Shown here: positions 46,053 through 54,664 of the stretch, piece by piece
Layout of the letters: every line of letters starts with the position of its first letter
How positions within the stretch are numbered: the first letter of the stretch is position 1
From: Microcoleus sp. FACHB-672
GTDB taxonomy: Bacteria; Cyanobacteriota; Cyanobacteriia; Cyanobacteriales; Oscillatoriaceae
Length of the DNA: 64,000 bases
Direction: 5' to 3'
Assembly (NCBI RefSeq): GCF_014695725.1
Contig: NZ_JACJOU010000023.1
Location: 1 to 64,000, forward strand
Notes under the pieces: model-generated
Seen by the model: the letters and a program-made list of their open reading frames with translations, nothing else
What the model was told of the DNA's origin: nothing
Databases searched by the model: none
Position numbers and translations under genes: made by a program

Positions 46053-46451
46053 ATGAAAACCGTTTTGATTGTGGAGGACGATCAGGTCAATGCGCGAGTA
46101 TTTTCTAAGATCCTGACCAAACGGGGCGGCTTAGCCGTAAAGCATACCGAAAATGTGGAAGAGGTGATGCAAATTGCCCAAGCTGGGGAAGCGGACATTA
46201 TTTTGATGGATGTCTCCCTCGCTCGCAGTGTTTACAAGGGCAGAGCGGTTGATGGCATCAAAATCACTCAAATGTTAAAGTCAGACCCTCAAACGGCTAG
46301 TCTGCCCATTATCCTGGTGACGGCTCATGCGATGGCCGGCGATCGCGAACAATTTCTAGAGCAGAGTGGAGCAGATGGGTATATCTCCAAACCTGTGGTC
46401 GATCACCAAGAGTTTGTTGATCGAATTATGGCTCTGCTGCCCAAGGATTAA
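46053..46451 (+). CDS. Single-domain response regulator (CheY/DivK-like)
   Basis: 132 residues. Receiver domain: KTVLIVEDDQVN, phospho-acceptor Asp53 in DIILMDVSLA, the Thr in LPIILVTAHAM and Lys in DGYISKPV. No output domain. ATG 46053 is chosen (GGGAAG upstream); the frame could begin at ATG 46029 with eight extra residues. No histidine kinase is adjacent, so its partner is unknown. Confidence 0.9.
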   Translation: MKTVLIVEDDQVNARVFSKILTKRGGLAVKHTENVEEVMQIAQAGEADIILMDVSLARSVYKGRAVDGIKITQMLKSDPQTASLPIILVTAHAMAGDREQFLEQSGADGYISKPVVDHQEFVDRIMALLPKD

Positions 46452-46457
46452 AGTGGG

Positions 46458-46510
46458 TTTTAGATTTTAGATTTTAGATTCTTACCCAATCCAAAATCTA
46501 AAATCTAAAT
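46458..46510. terminator. Bidirectional A/T-rich terminator between convergent genes
   Basis: TTTAGATTTTAGATTTTAG and the complementary AAAATCTAAAATCTAAA flank a 12-nt loop. Long runs of A and T on both sides make it usable in both directions, and it lies between the response regulator and TPR genes, which converge. Confidence 0.7.
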
Positions 46511-46513
46511 GCT

Positions 46514-47395
46514 TTAGGGCGACATGACAGGAGGTGTAGGAGCTTCTTGATTTTGCGCTAGGGAGGCTTGGATACGAGGCGTTTCTAAGAATTTTTGGGT
46601 GTCTTGGAGCAAGCGCTCTCCCCAAAGATTTTCTTTGAGAAACTCTATATCCCCATATCGGTTGTCTAATTTTAGCGCCGCTTCTCCCATCGCTAAGCCC
46701 TGTTCTTGGTCGCCTTTGGTGTAAAGGGCGACAGCAAGGGCCAGCATTGGTTCGGCTGCTTTGTCGTCAATGGAAACAGCGGTTTTCCACCTTTGAATCG
46801 CTCCTTCAATATCGCCTTTCTCGTAGTTGACTAATCCAATGTTGTTAATCGCCGGCCAAAAGTTTTTCTCTTGGGCGTAGGCTTTTTCATACTCTGCGAC
46901 AGCTTCGGGAAATTGATTGAGCTTGTAGTAAGCATTTCCCAAATCGAATAAAGCACCCGGAACATTGGGTTTTAATTTCAAGCCGGCTTGTAACTCTTGA
47001 ATGGCTGCGGCGTAGTTTTCCTGCTGAAACCGCGCCGATCCTAGGGCAAACAAGATTGAAGCATTCTCAGGATCTAGGTTTTGAGCTTGTTGCAGGGCTG
47101 CAACTCCTTTTTCTAGTTCCTCGGTTTGGATATATAAACTACCCAGCAGCGCCCAAGTTTGAAAACTTTTCGGTGCCAACTGAGTGGCTAGCTCAGCTCT
47201 GGGCAAAGCCAATTCATATTGCCTGAATCGCGCTAGCTGCGCGGCTTCCTCTGCTATGCTCAAGCCCGTTTTCTCCATTTGGGTTGAGTCAAGTTGCAGG
47301 GGATGGGGCAATAATGCCTGTCCAAAAGCAGGCACAGCAGCACTCCCGACAGCAAGAGTGATTAAGAAACAGATGAAAGGAATACGCTTTGGCAC
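46514..47395 (-). CDS. TPR-repeat protein, exported
   Basis: 293 residues from GTG. A signal peptide ends near residue 25 (ICFLITLAVGSAAVPAFGQA). Six or so TPR motifs follow, such as ALLGSLYIQTEELEKGVAAL, LFALGSARFQQENYAAAIQE, LFDLGNAYYKLNQFPEAVAE and IGLVNYEKGDIEGAIQRW. TPRs mediate protein interactions. The likely location is the periplasm or thylakoid lumen. Partner unknown. Confidence 0.85.
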   Translation of the reverse strand: MPKRIPFICFLITLAVGSAAVPAFGQALLPHPLQLDSTQMEKTGLSIAEEAAQLARFRQYELALPRAELATQLAPKSFQTWALLGSLYIQTEELEKGVAALQQAQNLDPENASILFALGSARFQQENYAAAIQELQAGLKLKPNVPGALFDLGNAYYKLNQFPEAVAEYEKAYAQEKNFWPAINNIGLVNYEKGDIEGAIQRWKTAVSIDDKAAEPMLALAVALYTKGDQEQGLAMGEAALKLDNRYGDIEFLKENLWGERLLQDTQKFLETPRIQASLAQNQEAPTPPVMSP

Positions 47396-47998
47396 AGTAC
47401 AGCTTTGAAAAAATGCTAAGGGTTCTCGGCTAGCTTAGATCATCTCATTTCAATCGTGACAAAAATCCGCTCGAAAAACTAGCCCTGTCCACTTCTTCAA
47501 TCTCTTTTCTGGCTAATCTGTATAAATTACATCGCTTCCCACTCTATCTGCCGGCAGCAGTGTATGGGGTTTTCTCCGTAAAGTCTTACCGCGTTATGAT
47601 CACTTGTGCTTCCAAAATCCATTAAGTTATACTTTTTTAATGCACGTATTTTAAATTAAAGAACATTATTGTATATAGCATTTATCCATTTGTATTTTGC
47701 AAAATAATCACAAAATGAGCAAACAGCCTGAAAGAGAAGTTCCGCTCAAATGGCTAAACTCGGCTCGAACTTGGAACCGTTGAATTGAGCCAAAGTCGGG
47801 GTTTTGCGCCGGCAGCGTGGTACGAGGCAAAAACTGAGCTTAGTATTGCAACTTGAGTGCGTTGGCAACAAGCCGATTGCTTCAGCCGGCTCACTCAAAA
47901 TTTCAGCGGGATGGATCTACCCCAAGAGGGACAAATGAACGGGGATCACCCTGTTAGTATCTATATTAAAGATTAGTACACTTTGAATAGGATATTTT
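47396..47998. other. Intergenic, no gene seen
   Basis: About 600 bp, A/T-rich, between divergent genes. No RNA gene or ORF recognised. An AGGA ribosome site for the next gene ends it. Confidence 0.55.
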
Positions 47999-48334
47999 AT
48001 GCCAGAAAATCAATCTGAAAACTTCGATGTTCAGCAGCAAAATGAGAGCATTCAAGCCGGTGAACAAAAATTACCAGAAGTTAATGTAGAGGACGACTAC
48101 GAAGCTTCAAAACAATTTAGTGGTGGTGTCAGTGCCGAGGCGGCTGAAGCTGCGACGGCTCCTAACTTTAGGGTTTCCCAACCTCAAGAAACCACAAACG
48201 CAACTCAGCAAACTGGCGCTCCTGGAGATTACCGCCAGATGGCTAAAGATATCAACCCTTCATCACAAGCTAGCAGTACCGTCAGTGATGAACTGGTAGA
48301 AAAAGCTTTGGAAAAGGGCCAGTCGGCTCAGTAA
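47999..48334 (+). CDS. Acidic, probably disordered hypothetical protein
   Basis: 111 residues, Gln/Glu/Ser/Asn-rich and low in hydrophobic residues (NQSENFDVQQQNESIQ). The only conserved-looking block is PGDYRQMAKDINPSSQAS. No motif or family recognised. An AGGATATTTT site precedes the ATG. Composition fits a cytoplasmic disordered or stress-type protein (inference). Confidence 0.55.
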   Translation: MPENQSENFDVQQQNESIQAGEQKLPEVNVEDDYEASKQFSGGVSAEAAEAATAPNFRVSQPQETTNATQQTGAPGDYRQMAKDINPSSQASSTVSDELVEKALEKGQSAQ

Positions 48335-48365
48335 GCTTTCCGAATTTTTTACACCTAAATACTGC

Positions 48366-48395
48366 CCTCGCTCAACCGATTCATGGTTGGGCTTT
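48366..48395 (+). terminator. Weak hairpin after the acidic protein gene
   Basis: CTCAACC (48371-48377) pairs with GGTTGGG (48385-48391), one G-T pair, seven-nt loop, followed by CTTTAATT. Confidence 0.4.
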
Positions 48396-48463
48396 AATTG
48401 TTGGATAAACCAAATTTTTATTTAGAATTATGCCGATATTTAAAAGGTATTTTCTGGGAAAAT

Positions 48464-49129
48464 TCAAACTTTGGGTGAGTCAAAATCTCGCTGCTTTAAG
48501 CTTTCTATCACCTCAATCAGTTCTTCGGGTCGATCAATTAAAAAATCTGGATTTTGCGCGGCTAACACTTGTTTGGAATTAAACCCCCAAGTCACGGCAA
48601 TTATTTTGATCTGACTTTTTTTAGCCGCTTCTATATCGCGCGTTTCATCGCCAACATAAACAACTTCTTCAGGAGTGAAACCTTCTTTGATTAGAAATTT
48701 CTTAATGACTCTATGTTTACCAAATAAAGTCGTTTCTGCATAAACAAATTCAAATAAATCTTGTGCCTCATTATTTTGAAGAATGCTCATAACATTTGGC
48801 TTAGAGTTAGAAGTAATAATTCCTAGCTTATTGCCTTGACTTCTTAGTTGTGTCAGAACTTCCTTTATTCCTGGCACTGGATGGATTCGAGGGATCTCAT
48901 GAGCTAATTCTAACTTTACTTTTCTTAATAAAAACGGAACTTTAAAAATAGAAACTCCGGAATCCTTAATAACTTCTCTAGAGCTTAAGTTTTTGAGCTG
49001 TTCAATATCCGCCCGACTCGCTTGCTTGTATTTAAATTCAACAGCCAAGCGATTAATAACAACAATGAGTGCCTCAAGAGTATCGGCAATTGTGCCATCA
49101 AAATCAAAAACTATTACTTTTACGGTCAT
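48464..49129 (-). CDS. HAD hydrolase, phosphoglycolate phosphatase-like
   Basis: 221 residues. Motif I VFDFDGTIADT with both Asp, motif II LGIITSNSKP, motif III Lys in FGKHRVIKKFL region, motif IV VVYVGDETRDIEAAKKSQI. The helical cap and length resemble Gph-type phosphatases; the actual substrate cannot be told from sequence. No neighbour suggests a pathway. Confidence 0.85.
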   Translation of the reverse strand: MTVKVIVFDFDGTIADTLEALIVVINRLAVEFKYKQASRADIEQLKNLSSREVIKDSGVSIFKVPFLLRKVKLELAHEIPRIHPVPGIKEVLTQLRSQGNKLGIITSNSKPNVMSILQNNEAQDLFEFVYAETTLFGKHRVIKKFLIKEGFTPEEVVYVGDETRDIEAAKKSQIKIIAVTWGFNSKQVLAAQNPDFLIDRPEELIEVIESLKQRDFDSPKV

Positions 49130-49236
49130 AATTTAGCTAAACTTATTTGCAACGAAATATCGGCTGTATTTGAAAATGACGATTAAGCGCAATTCAGAAG
49201 CTATTTTGACGCTTGGAATGTAAGTTTTTTGTACAT

Positions 49237-50211
49237 TTATTTCCACGTTTCACATTTCTCTTCAATAACTGCTTGACCGGCTTCCAGATTAACCCTGGCA
49301 TTGCGCCGCAGCATCTCTGGTTTAATCCGCCGCAGCGCTGATGCACGAAAGCGCTGATCCCACTGTTCATCGGATATCTGGGCTAATTCTGCGAGAGTGG
49401 GAGCAACATTCTCAGGATAAGGTTGAAACTCTGCCACATCGGTTTCTTTAGCAAATCGTTGGTTCCAGGGACACACATCCTGGCAAATATCGCAGCCGGC
49501 AACCCAACCGTGCATCTGGGAGGTGATGGCATCTGGCAAATCTTCCCCGCGATTCTCAATCGTATGATAGGCAATGCAGCGATTAGCATCCACCACAAAT
49601 GGCTGGACGATCGCGCCGGTGGGACAGGCATCCAGACAGCGAGTGCAAGTACCGCAGTGTTCGGTATGCGGTTGATCCGGCGTTAGAACCAGATCAGTCA
49701 AGACTTCTCCTAAAAACACCCAAGAACCGTACTCTCGCGAGATCACATTACTGTTCTTCGCGACCCAACCAATCCCAGCTTGCTGCGCCCACATTTTATC
49801 CTGAATCGGGCCGGTGTCCGCATAGTAACGTGCTTGGATGCCGTCGCCTTGCGCTTGCAACCAGTTTGCCAACGCCTTCAGTTTTTTATGCAGTACCTTG
49901 TGATAATCCCGTCCCCATCCATAACGGGAGATTTTGGCATATTTTTGTTCTTCTGGACGCTGCTGAGGAGTGTAGTAGTTGAGTGCTACGCAGATGACAG
50001 ACTGCACCTGTGGCATTAACCGGCGAATCTCTTGACGGTTCGGGTTAGCCATCCAATCCATATCAGCGTGGTAGCCTTTCGCGAACCACGCCTGTAGGTG
50101 CGCCGCATCTGAAATGCCGGCAGCCGCATCTGCTGTAGCGATTCCAACCTTGTGGAATCCCAACTCTGTAGCTTTCTGTTTAACCTGGGTGCTACTAACT
50201 GGTGAGTTCAC
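49237..50211 (-). CDS. queG: Epoxyqueuosine reductase QueG
   Basis: 324 residues. QueG reduces epoxyqueuosine to queuosine in tRNA anticodons, using cobalamin and two [4Fe-4S] clusters. The N-terminal domain has LGFHKVGIATA and GRDYHKVLHKKLK. RYYADTGPIQDKMWAQQAGIG is the cobalamin/substrate region. CGTCTRCLDACPTGAI and CDICQDVCPWN bind the two clusters. GTG 50211 is used; a TTG at 50289 would add 26 basic residues not seen in the family. Confidence 0.95.
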   Translation of the reverse strand: MNSPVSSTQVKQKATELGFHKVGIATADAAAGISDAAHLQAWFAKGYHADMDWMANPNRQEIRRLMPQVQSVICVALNYYTPQQRPEEQKYAKISRYGWGRDYHKVLHKKLKALANWLQAQGDGIQARYYADTGPIQDKMWAQQAGIGWVAKNSNVISREYGSWVFLGEVLTDLVLTPDQPHTEHCGTCTRCLDACPTGAIVQPFVVDANRCIAYHTIENRGEDLPDAITSQMHGWVAGCDICQDVCPWNQRFAKETDVAEFQPYPENVAPTLAELAQISDEQWDQRFRASALRRIKPEMLRRNARVNLEAGQAVIEEKCETWK

Positions 50212-50503
50212 AGGCTTAAAAATTAGGGCAGGGGCAAGTTTATGCTTCTTTCTCACCAGCCGAATAGCGCATTTATCCTGCGAAGACAAATCGATCTAGC
50301 GATCAGGAGCGCAAACGATCAAAGTATTATAATTTTTGTCCGACCTATTGGTAAATTTTATAGATAAATTGTTGAAAAGCGTTACATAATTGCCATTGCT
50401 CGGCGAGTTTGCAGTTTCACCCTCTGATCAAGGTATGAATGATTGCGTCCCAATATTCGTTTAAAATCGATTTGCCGCCTATGCTTTCTCCAGGGTGAAT
50501 CTG

Positions 50504-50947
50504 ATGGAAACCGAAGACGCTATCAACTCAAACACTGAATCGGCATCTGCAACTGACATCACAATAGAAGGCATTACAGAGCCGGTGGTGCAGCGCTATT
50601 TTGAAACGTTTAATGCCGGCGAGTTTGAGGCTACAGCGGCGCTGTTTGCCGCAGATGGACAGATGAACCCCCCTTTTGAGGAGCCGCTGGTCGGCCCTGA
50701 AGCAATTGCGGCTTACTTAGAGGCGCACGCGAAAGGGATGCAGCTAAATCCGCGCCAAGGCATCACCGAACCCTTAGAAAATAACCAAACTCAGATTCAA
50801 GTGAGCGGTAAGGTCCAGACTCCGTGGTTTGGTGTGAATGTCAGTTGGATTTTTATACTCAATCAAGAGCAGGAAATGATTTCTGCCACGATTAAACTGC
50901 TGGCGTCTCCCCAGGAATTGCTAGATATGCGCCAATCTCAGTCTTAA
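50504..50947 (+). CDS. OCP C-terminal-domain homologue (CTDH), NTF2-like
   Basis: 147 residues. After a 20-residue leader comes an NTF2-like domain whose ITEPVVQRYFETFNAGEF, PPFEEPLVGPEAIAAY, GKVQTPWFG and LLASPQELL closely match the C-terminal domain of the orange carotenoid protein. Tyr32 and Trp115 occupy the positions that contact the carotenoid keto group in OCP (by alignment from memory). CTDHs bind or carry ketocarotenoid and deliver it to helical carotenoid proteins; no HCP or OCP gene is in the window. ATG 50504 has an AGGGTG site. A generic NTF2/SnoaL enzyme is the alternative. Confidence 0.8.
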   Translation: METEDAINSNTESASATDITIEGITEPVVQRYFETFNAGEFEATAALFAADGQMNPPFEEPLVGPEAIAAYLEAHAKGMQLNPRQGITEPLENNQTQIQVSGKVQTPWFGVNVSWIFILNQEQEMISATIKLLASPQELLDMRQSQS

Positions 50948-51159
50948 TAGCTGAAGCATCACTCGGCGTTTAGGCATGAAGGCTTCCTAAACGCGAGTTA
51001 AGTGGATCAACGGCTGCGAATCTTAAGGGTTTGCCGGCTTTAGATTAGCATAACTAATTAGAATTTCTAATTTTATTTCACATCAATTTAGTTTATTTGA
51101 CACTCCCATAAATTGCGATGTGCCGGCTATTCTGCGATTAACCTAAGCAGAAGATTAAT

Positions 51160-51297
51160 ATGATTTCTCAATGGTTTAGGAAAGGGTTAAACCGGCTCAA
51201 AGCTTATGCCCAGATAGATAGCGCCGGTGGAGTTTCTATTCTCCGCTTGAGCGCTATCGTGAAAGACATTTCACTCATCGCGGTTGCTGAAGCCTGA
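51160..51297 (+). CDS. Possible 45-residue peptide
   Basis: ATG 51160, stop 51295-51297. The N-terminal part is basic and amphipathic (MISQWFRKGLNRLKAYAQ), the C-terminal part hydrophobic (ISLIAVAEA). AGAAG lies nearby as a weak ribosome site. No family recognised; it may be a chance frame. Confidence 0.25.
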   Translation: MISQWFRKGLNRLKAYAQIDSAGGVSILRLSAIVKDISLIAVAEA

Positions 51298-51314
51298 TCC
51301 AGACCCCTAGATGA

Positions 51315-51743
51315 CTAAGCTTTTTTCACTTCTGGCAAACTGGCTTCCAACTTGAGACAGTTACGACCGTCTATTTGCAAGCAATATTCAACCCTATCCA
51401 TCAGACGATTCATAATCAGCCAGCCATAGCCGCCATCAGACATCGCTTCAGGTGATGGGGCCATATAGGTAGACAGATCGTATCCTCTGCCGTGATCCCA
51501 AACTTCCAGGGCAATGTCACGCTCCTTAAGTTCTAAGCGAATTAGCACCGGCAGGTTAGGCTGATCTCTATGGGCGTGCCGAACTACGTTGGAATAAGCT
51601 TCCGCTAGAACCAGGCGCAAGCGATTGGACTGACGGGGCCAATCTACATATTCGCCGACTTCAACCTCTAAAGAACCCAGCAGCCAGTTTTCGACGATCG
51701 TCAAAAACCTCAAATCACTTGGCACATGAAGCTCAGTTCTCAT
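51315..51743 (-). CDS. Anti-sigma-factor-type ATP-binding kinase (RsbW/SpoIIAB-like)
   Basis: 142 residues, HATPase_c_2 fold. RLVLAEAYSNVVRHAH holds the N-box Glu/Asn; LEVWDHGRGYDLS is the G1 box; SDGGYGWLIMNRLMD is the G2-like glycine-rich loop. Family members phosphorylate STAS anti-anti-sigma proteins or bind other partners. It starts 3 bp after the SpoIIE-type phosphatase gene; the pair is a probable partner-switching module. No STAS protein is in the window. Confidence 0.85.
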   Translation of the reverse strand: MRTELHVPSDLRFLTIVENWLLGSLEVEVGEYVDWPRQSNRLRLVLAEAYSNVVRHAHRDQPNLPVLIRLELKERDIALEVWDHGRGYDLSTYMAPSPEAMSDGGYGWLIMNRLMDRVEYCLQIDGRNCLKLEASLPEVKKA

Positions 51744-51746
51744 AGC

Positions 51747-53405
51747 TCACAGAACCTCCAGAGAAAGAATAGTTTGGTCATCTTCTTGCTCCACCGCTTG
51801 ATCGCGGATGCGAGCTAATAAATTATTCAGGTCTAAAGGAGCCGGCTCAGCCAGTAGAAGCTCCCATAGCCCCGACTGTTGGAGCATGGACCCTGCATTT
51901 GACCCGCTGCCGGCGGAGCCTTCTTCAGAGATAGTGGCTTCTGTAATGCCATCGCTCGTTAGTAGAAAGATATCCCCTGGATTTAACGCTAAGGTGCCCG
52001 CTTTGGCTTTCCACACCGGCAAGATCCCCAAAGGAACGCCTCGAACTTTTAGGAAATTTGGCTCGATCTCTGCTTTGTCAGCCACCGCTTGCTTAGACCA
52101 AACGAGGGGATAAATGTGTCCCGCATTTGCATAAACCAGTTGCTTGGTTGCCGGTGTGTAACGAGCCAGAACCATAGTGATAAAGCAGTTATTACTCACC
52201 AGATCCTCTGAGAGGATGCTGTTAAGGTTTTGCATCACCTGTTCGGGTTCAGGCGTATTTTCCTGAGACAATTCCCGTCGCATGACTGAAATGGCACTTG
52301 CCATAAACAGTGCGGCTGGAACCCCTTTACCCGAAACATCCCCCACCGCTACCCAAATATCTCCTTGAGCGTGAATATAAACTTCAAAGAAATCGCCTCC
52401 CACTTCTCGCGCCGGATAGCAGCAAGCTTGGACCTTCGCACTCTCCATCTCTGGCCAACTTTGGCGCAGCAGGTTCGTTTGAATTTGACGCGCCACTTCT
52501 AGCTCAGCTCGCATTTGCTGGGCTTGTTCTTGGCTGCGCTGGTAAAGCTTGGCTTGCGAAAGCGCGAGGGCGGCTTGTTCTGCCATCCCTTCAATTAGCT
52601 GGACATCTTCAGATGACCAAGCAGCAGCGTGGTTGTCTTGGTAAAGCGATAAAACCGCCAGAAAATCCTTTTGGTAGAGCAGTGGCAACACCAGCCGATT
52701 TGCACTGTTGCTGTCTTCTTCACCCAGGCTAACTTGGCGCTGCCGGCTTTCTAGGACTGTGTGAAGCAGGGGATCTTCGTGATAGAGGGGCGTTTCCGAG
52801 TTAAGCGCTTGATAAGAAAAGGTTTCTGGCATCAAGCGATCACTTTCCACCGGACGCAGGATGCCGGCGCTAGCATGAAAAGTCCGGCCCATCGTCTCCA
52901 CAATGGTTTGGAGCATACTGCGATAGTCCAGTGACTCGCGGATCGCACTCATCACGTCGTTAAAGAGTAATTCCCGCCGCAAAGCTCTTTGCAGTTCGTT
53001 GGTTCGTTGCTTGATAACTTTATAAGTTTCCGAAGCTTGTTGAACCACCGCCTTTAGTTCTTCAGGCTGCCACGGTTTAGTAATGTATTTAAAGACTTGG
53101 CCTGAGTTAATTGCCTCCACCAAATCTTCCACATCGGTGTAGCCTGTCAGTAAGATGCGAATCGTATCGGGATAACGATCTACCGTTTTTCCCAAAAACT
53201 CTGTGCCATTCATTTCTGGCATTCGCTGGTCAGAGATGATGACAGCCATTTCCCCCTGCTGATCCAGCGTTTCCAGGGCACTCAAGGCACTGTCGGCTCT
53301 GTAGACCTGAAAATCTCGCCGAAACGTCCGGTACAGCAAGTCTAGGTTGTCTGCCTCGTCATCAACTACCAAGAGTTTGAGTTTGCTTCGATTTCCTTGA
53401 CTCAT
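51747..53405 (-). CDS. Response regulator with GAF and PP2C (RsbU/SpoIIE-type) phosphatase domains
   Basis: 552 residues. Receiver domain (10-125): LLVVDDEADN, Asp59 in VIISDQRMPEMNG, TGYTDVEDL and ITKPWQPEEL. A short coiled coil and a GAF domain (about 150-290) follow. Residues about 310-551 form a SpoIIE-type PP2C: EVGGDFFEVY, VAVGDVSGKGVPAALFMA, GHIYPLVW and LLTSDGITEA, with the metal Asp residues in place. The receiver probably gates dephosphorylation of an unseen STAS protein. ATG 53405 chosen over GTG 53417. It is followed immediately by the RsbW-like gene. Confidence 0.9.
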   Translation of the reverse strand: MSQGNRSKLKLLVVDDEADNLDLLYRTFRRDFQVYRADSALSALETLDQQGEMAVIISDQRMPEMNGTEFLGKTVDRYPDTIRILLTGYTDVEDLVEAINSGQVFKYITKPWQPEELKAVVQQASETYKVIKQRTNELQRALRRELLFNDVMSAIRESLDYRSMLQTIVETMGRTFHASAGILRPVESDRLMPETFSYQALNSETPLYHEDPLLHTVLESRQRQVSLGEEDSNSANRLVLPLLYQKDFLAVLSLYQDNHAAAWSSEDVQLIEGMAEQAALALSQAKLYQRSQEQAQQMRAELEVARQIQTNLLRQSWPEMESAKVQACCYPAREVGGDFFEVYIHAQGDIWVAVGDVSGKGVPAALFMASAISVMRRELSQENTPEPEQVMQNLNSILSEDLVSNNCFITMVLARYTPATKQLVYANAGHIYPLVWSKQAVADKAEIEPNFLKVRGVPLGILPVWKAKAGTLALNPGDIFLLTSDGITEATISEEGSAGSGSNAGSMLQQSGLWELLLAEPAPLDLNNLLARIRDQAVEQEDDQTILSLEVL

Positions 53406-53752
53406 GCAAGACCCCACTTCCCGGCTAATCCATCAACTCGCGCTCGAAGATCCATTATCCAAACACTATAAGTTCGGGTCACAGGAAGATATCCGGGATG
53501 TTTGGACAATGGATCTTCAACTAAAGATACAGCCAATAGCATCAGTACATCCGGCTTTATGCCAATATGTTTGCGACACGTCTGGCAAATAGCTAGCGAG
53601 ATATTCCCTTAAAGAAAGTACCCTAAAATTGGGTGTCTCTAACAGGTAGAAGTTGCCCAGTTAAAACCGGCATTCCCAGTTTTAGCTCTCGTCATCGCTT
53701 CTAGCTCTGTGCAATTCCCATTGGGTGAGGGGTGTTACCCCCTATTTTTATA
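53406..53752. other. Intergenic upstream of the phosphatase gene
   Basis: A 347-bp stretch between rsmH and the phosphatase gene, both minus strand. AGGGG-TGTTA-CCCCC followed by TATTTTTATAT (53728-53755) looks like a plus-strand terminator although no plus-strand gene precedes it. No ORF supported. Confidence 0.4.
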
Positions 53753-54664
53753 TCACGCACTTGATTTTTCGGCTAACCTGAGTTTTGCCGAGCGTGATCG
53801 AGGATTGATTCCCAGTTCATCAGCTTGCGGCAAAATGGGCTTTTTCGTCAAGACCTTTAGCAGGGGGGAGTCTCGCAGGCGATGTTTTACGATCCGGTCT
53901 TCCAGACTGTGAAAACTGATAACTCCCAATCGGCCTCCTGGTTTTAGCCAATTGGGGGCGAGGTTAATAAATGTTTCTAAAGAGGTTAGCTCTTGGTTAA
54001 CCACGATTCGCAAGGCTTGAAAGACGCGGGTAGCTGGGTGGATGCGACCATGACGGTATTTAGGGGGAACGCTGCCGGAGATCGCATCTGCGAGTTCTGT
54101 GGTGGTGTGGAAGGGACGCCGGCCTACAATTTGACGCGCTAGCCGGCGCGACAGGCGTTCTTCTCCATAGGTGTAAAAAATATTGGCTAGTTCAGTTTCA
54201 TCCCAGTGATTGATAATTTCTGCGGCTGTCAGGGATTGCCGGCAATCCATCCGCATATCTAGCTCAGCCTTGTGGCGAAAGCTAAATCCTCGTGCCGGTG
54301 TATCAAGCTGGCCAGAACTTACGCCCAAATCTGCAATAATTCCGTCAAATAGAGTGTTATTTGGCTTAAATTCGGCATAGTTTCCCCGCCAAAAATTGAC
54401 ACGTTCGCTATATTGTGCAAGATGGGCCTTGGCAGTAGCGAGTGCTTGCTCATCCCGGTCAATTGCCGTTACTCTGACACCAGGAGACAGGGCCAAAAGC
54501 AAACTGCTGTGGCCGCCGGCACCCACCGTTGCATCCAAATAATGACCATCCGCAACGATCACCACACCCTCAAGCAATTCCCGACTCAACACCGGCACAT
54601 GGACAAATCCAGGTGTTTGCGTGTCTGTCTTCTCTTCCAAATCTCTCAATTCTTCATCCTTCAT
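53753..54664 (-). CDS. rsmH: 16S rRNA (cytosine-1402 N4)-methyltransferase RsmH
   Basis: 303 residues. The family's [14 protein letters not shown] opening, SAM site [60 protein letters not shown]-type core and [15 protein letters not shown] end are present (read as separate blocks). It methylates C1402 in the ribosomal decoding centre. ATG 54664 is used and overlaps the end of the M48 protease gene by 11 bp, implying coupling; a GTG at 54682 would extend the overlap. Not in a division/cell-wall cluster here. Confidence 0.95.
   Translation of the reverse strand: MKDEELRDLEEKTDTQTPGFVHVPVLSRELLEGVVIVADGHYLDATVGAGGHSSLLLALSPGVRVTAIDRDEQALATAKAHLAQYSERVNFWRGNYAEFKPNNTLFDGIIADLGVSSGQLDTPARGFSFRHKAELDMRMDCRQSLTAAEIINHWDETELANIFYTYGEERLSRRLARQIVGRRPFHTTTELADAISGSVPPKYRHGRIHPATRVFQALRIVVNQELTSLETFINLAPNWLKPGGRLGVISFHSLEDRIVKHRLRDSPLLKVLTKKPILPQADELGINPRSRSAKLRLAEKSSA

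Noticed and set aside
47757-47800. tRNA T-arm-like CTCGAACTTGG
   Set aside because: No acceptor stem or anticodon arm can be formed around it.
53728-53755. Plus-strand terminator
   Set aside because: The hairpin and T run look good, but no plus-strand gene precedes it; kept only as a note in the spacer entry.
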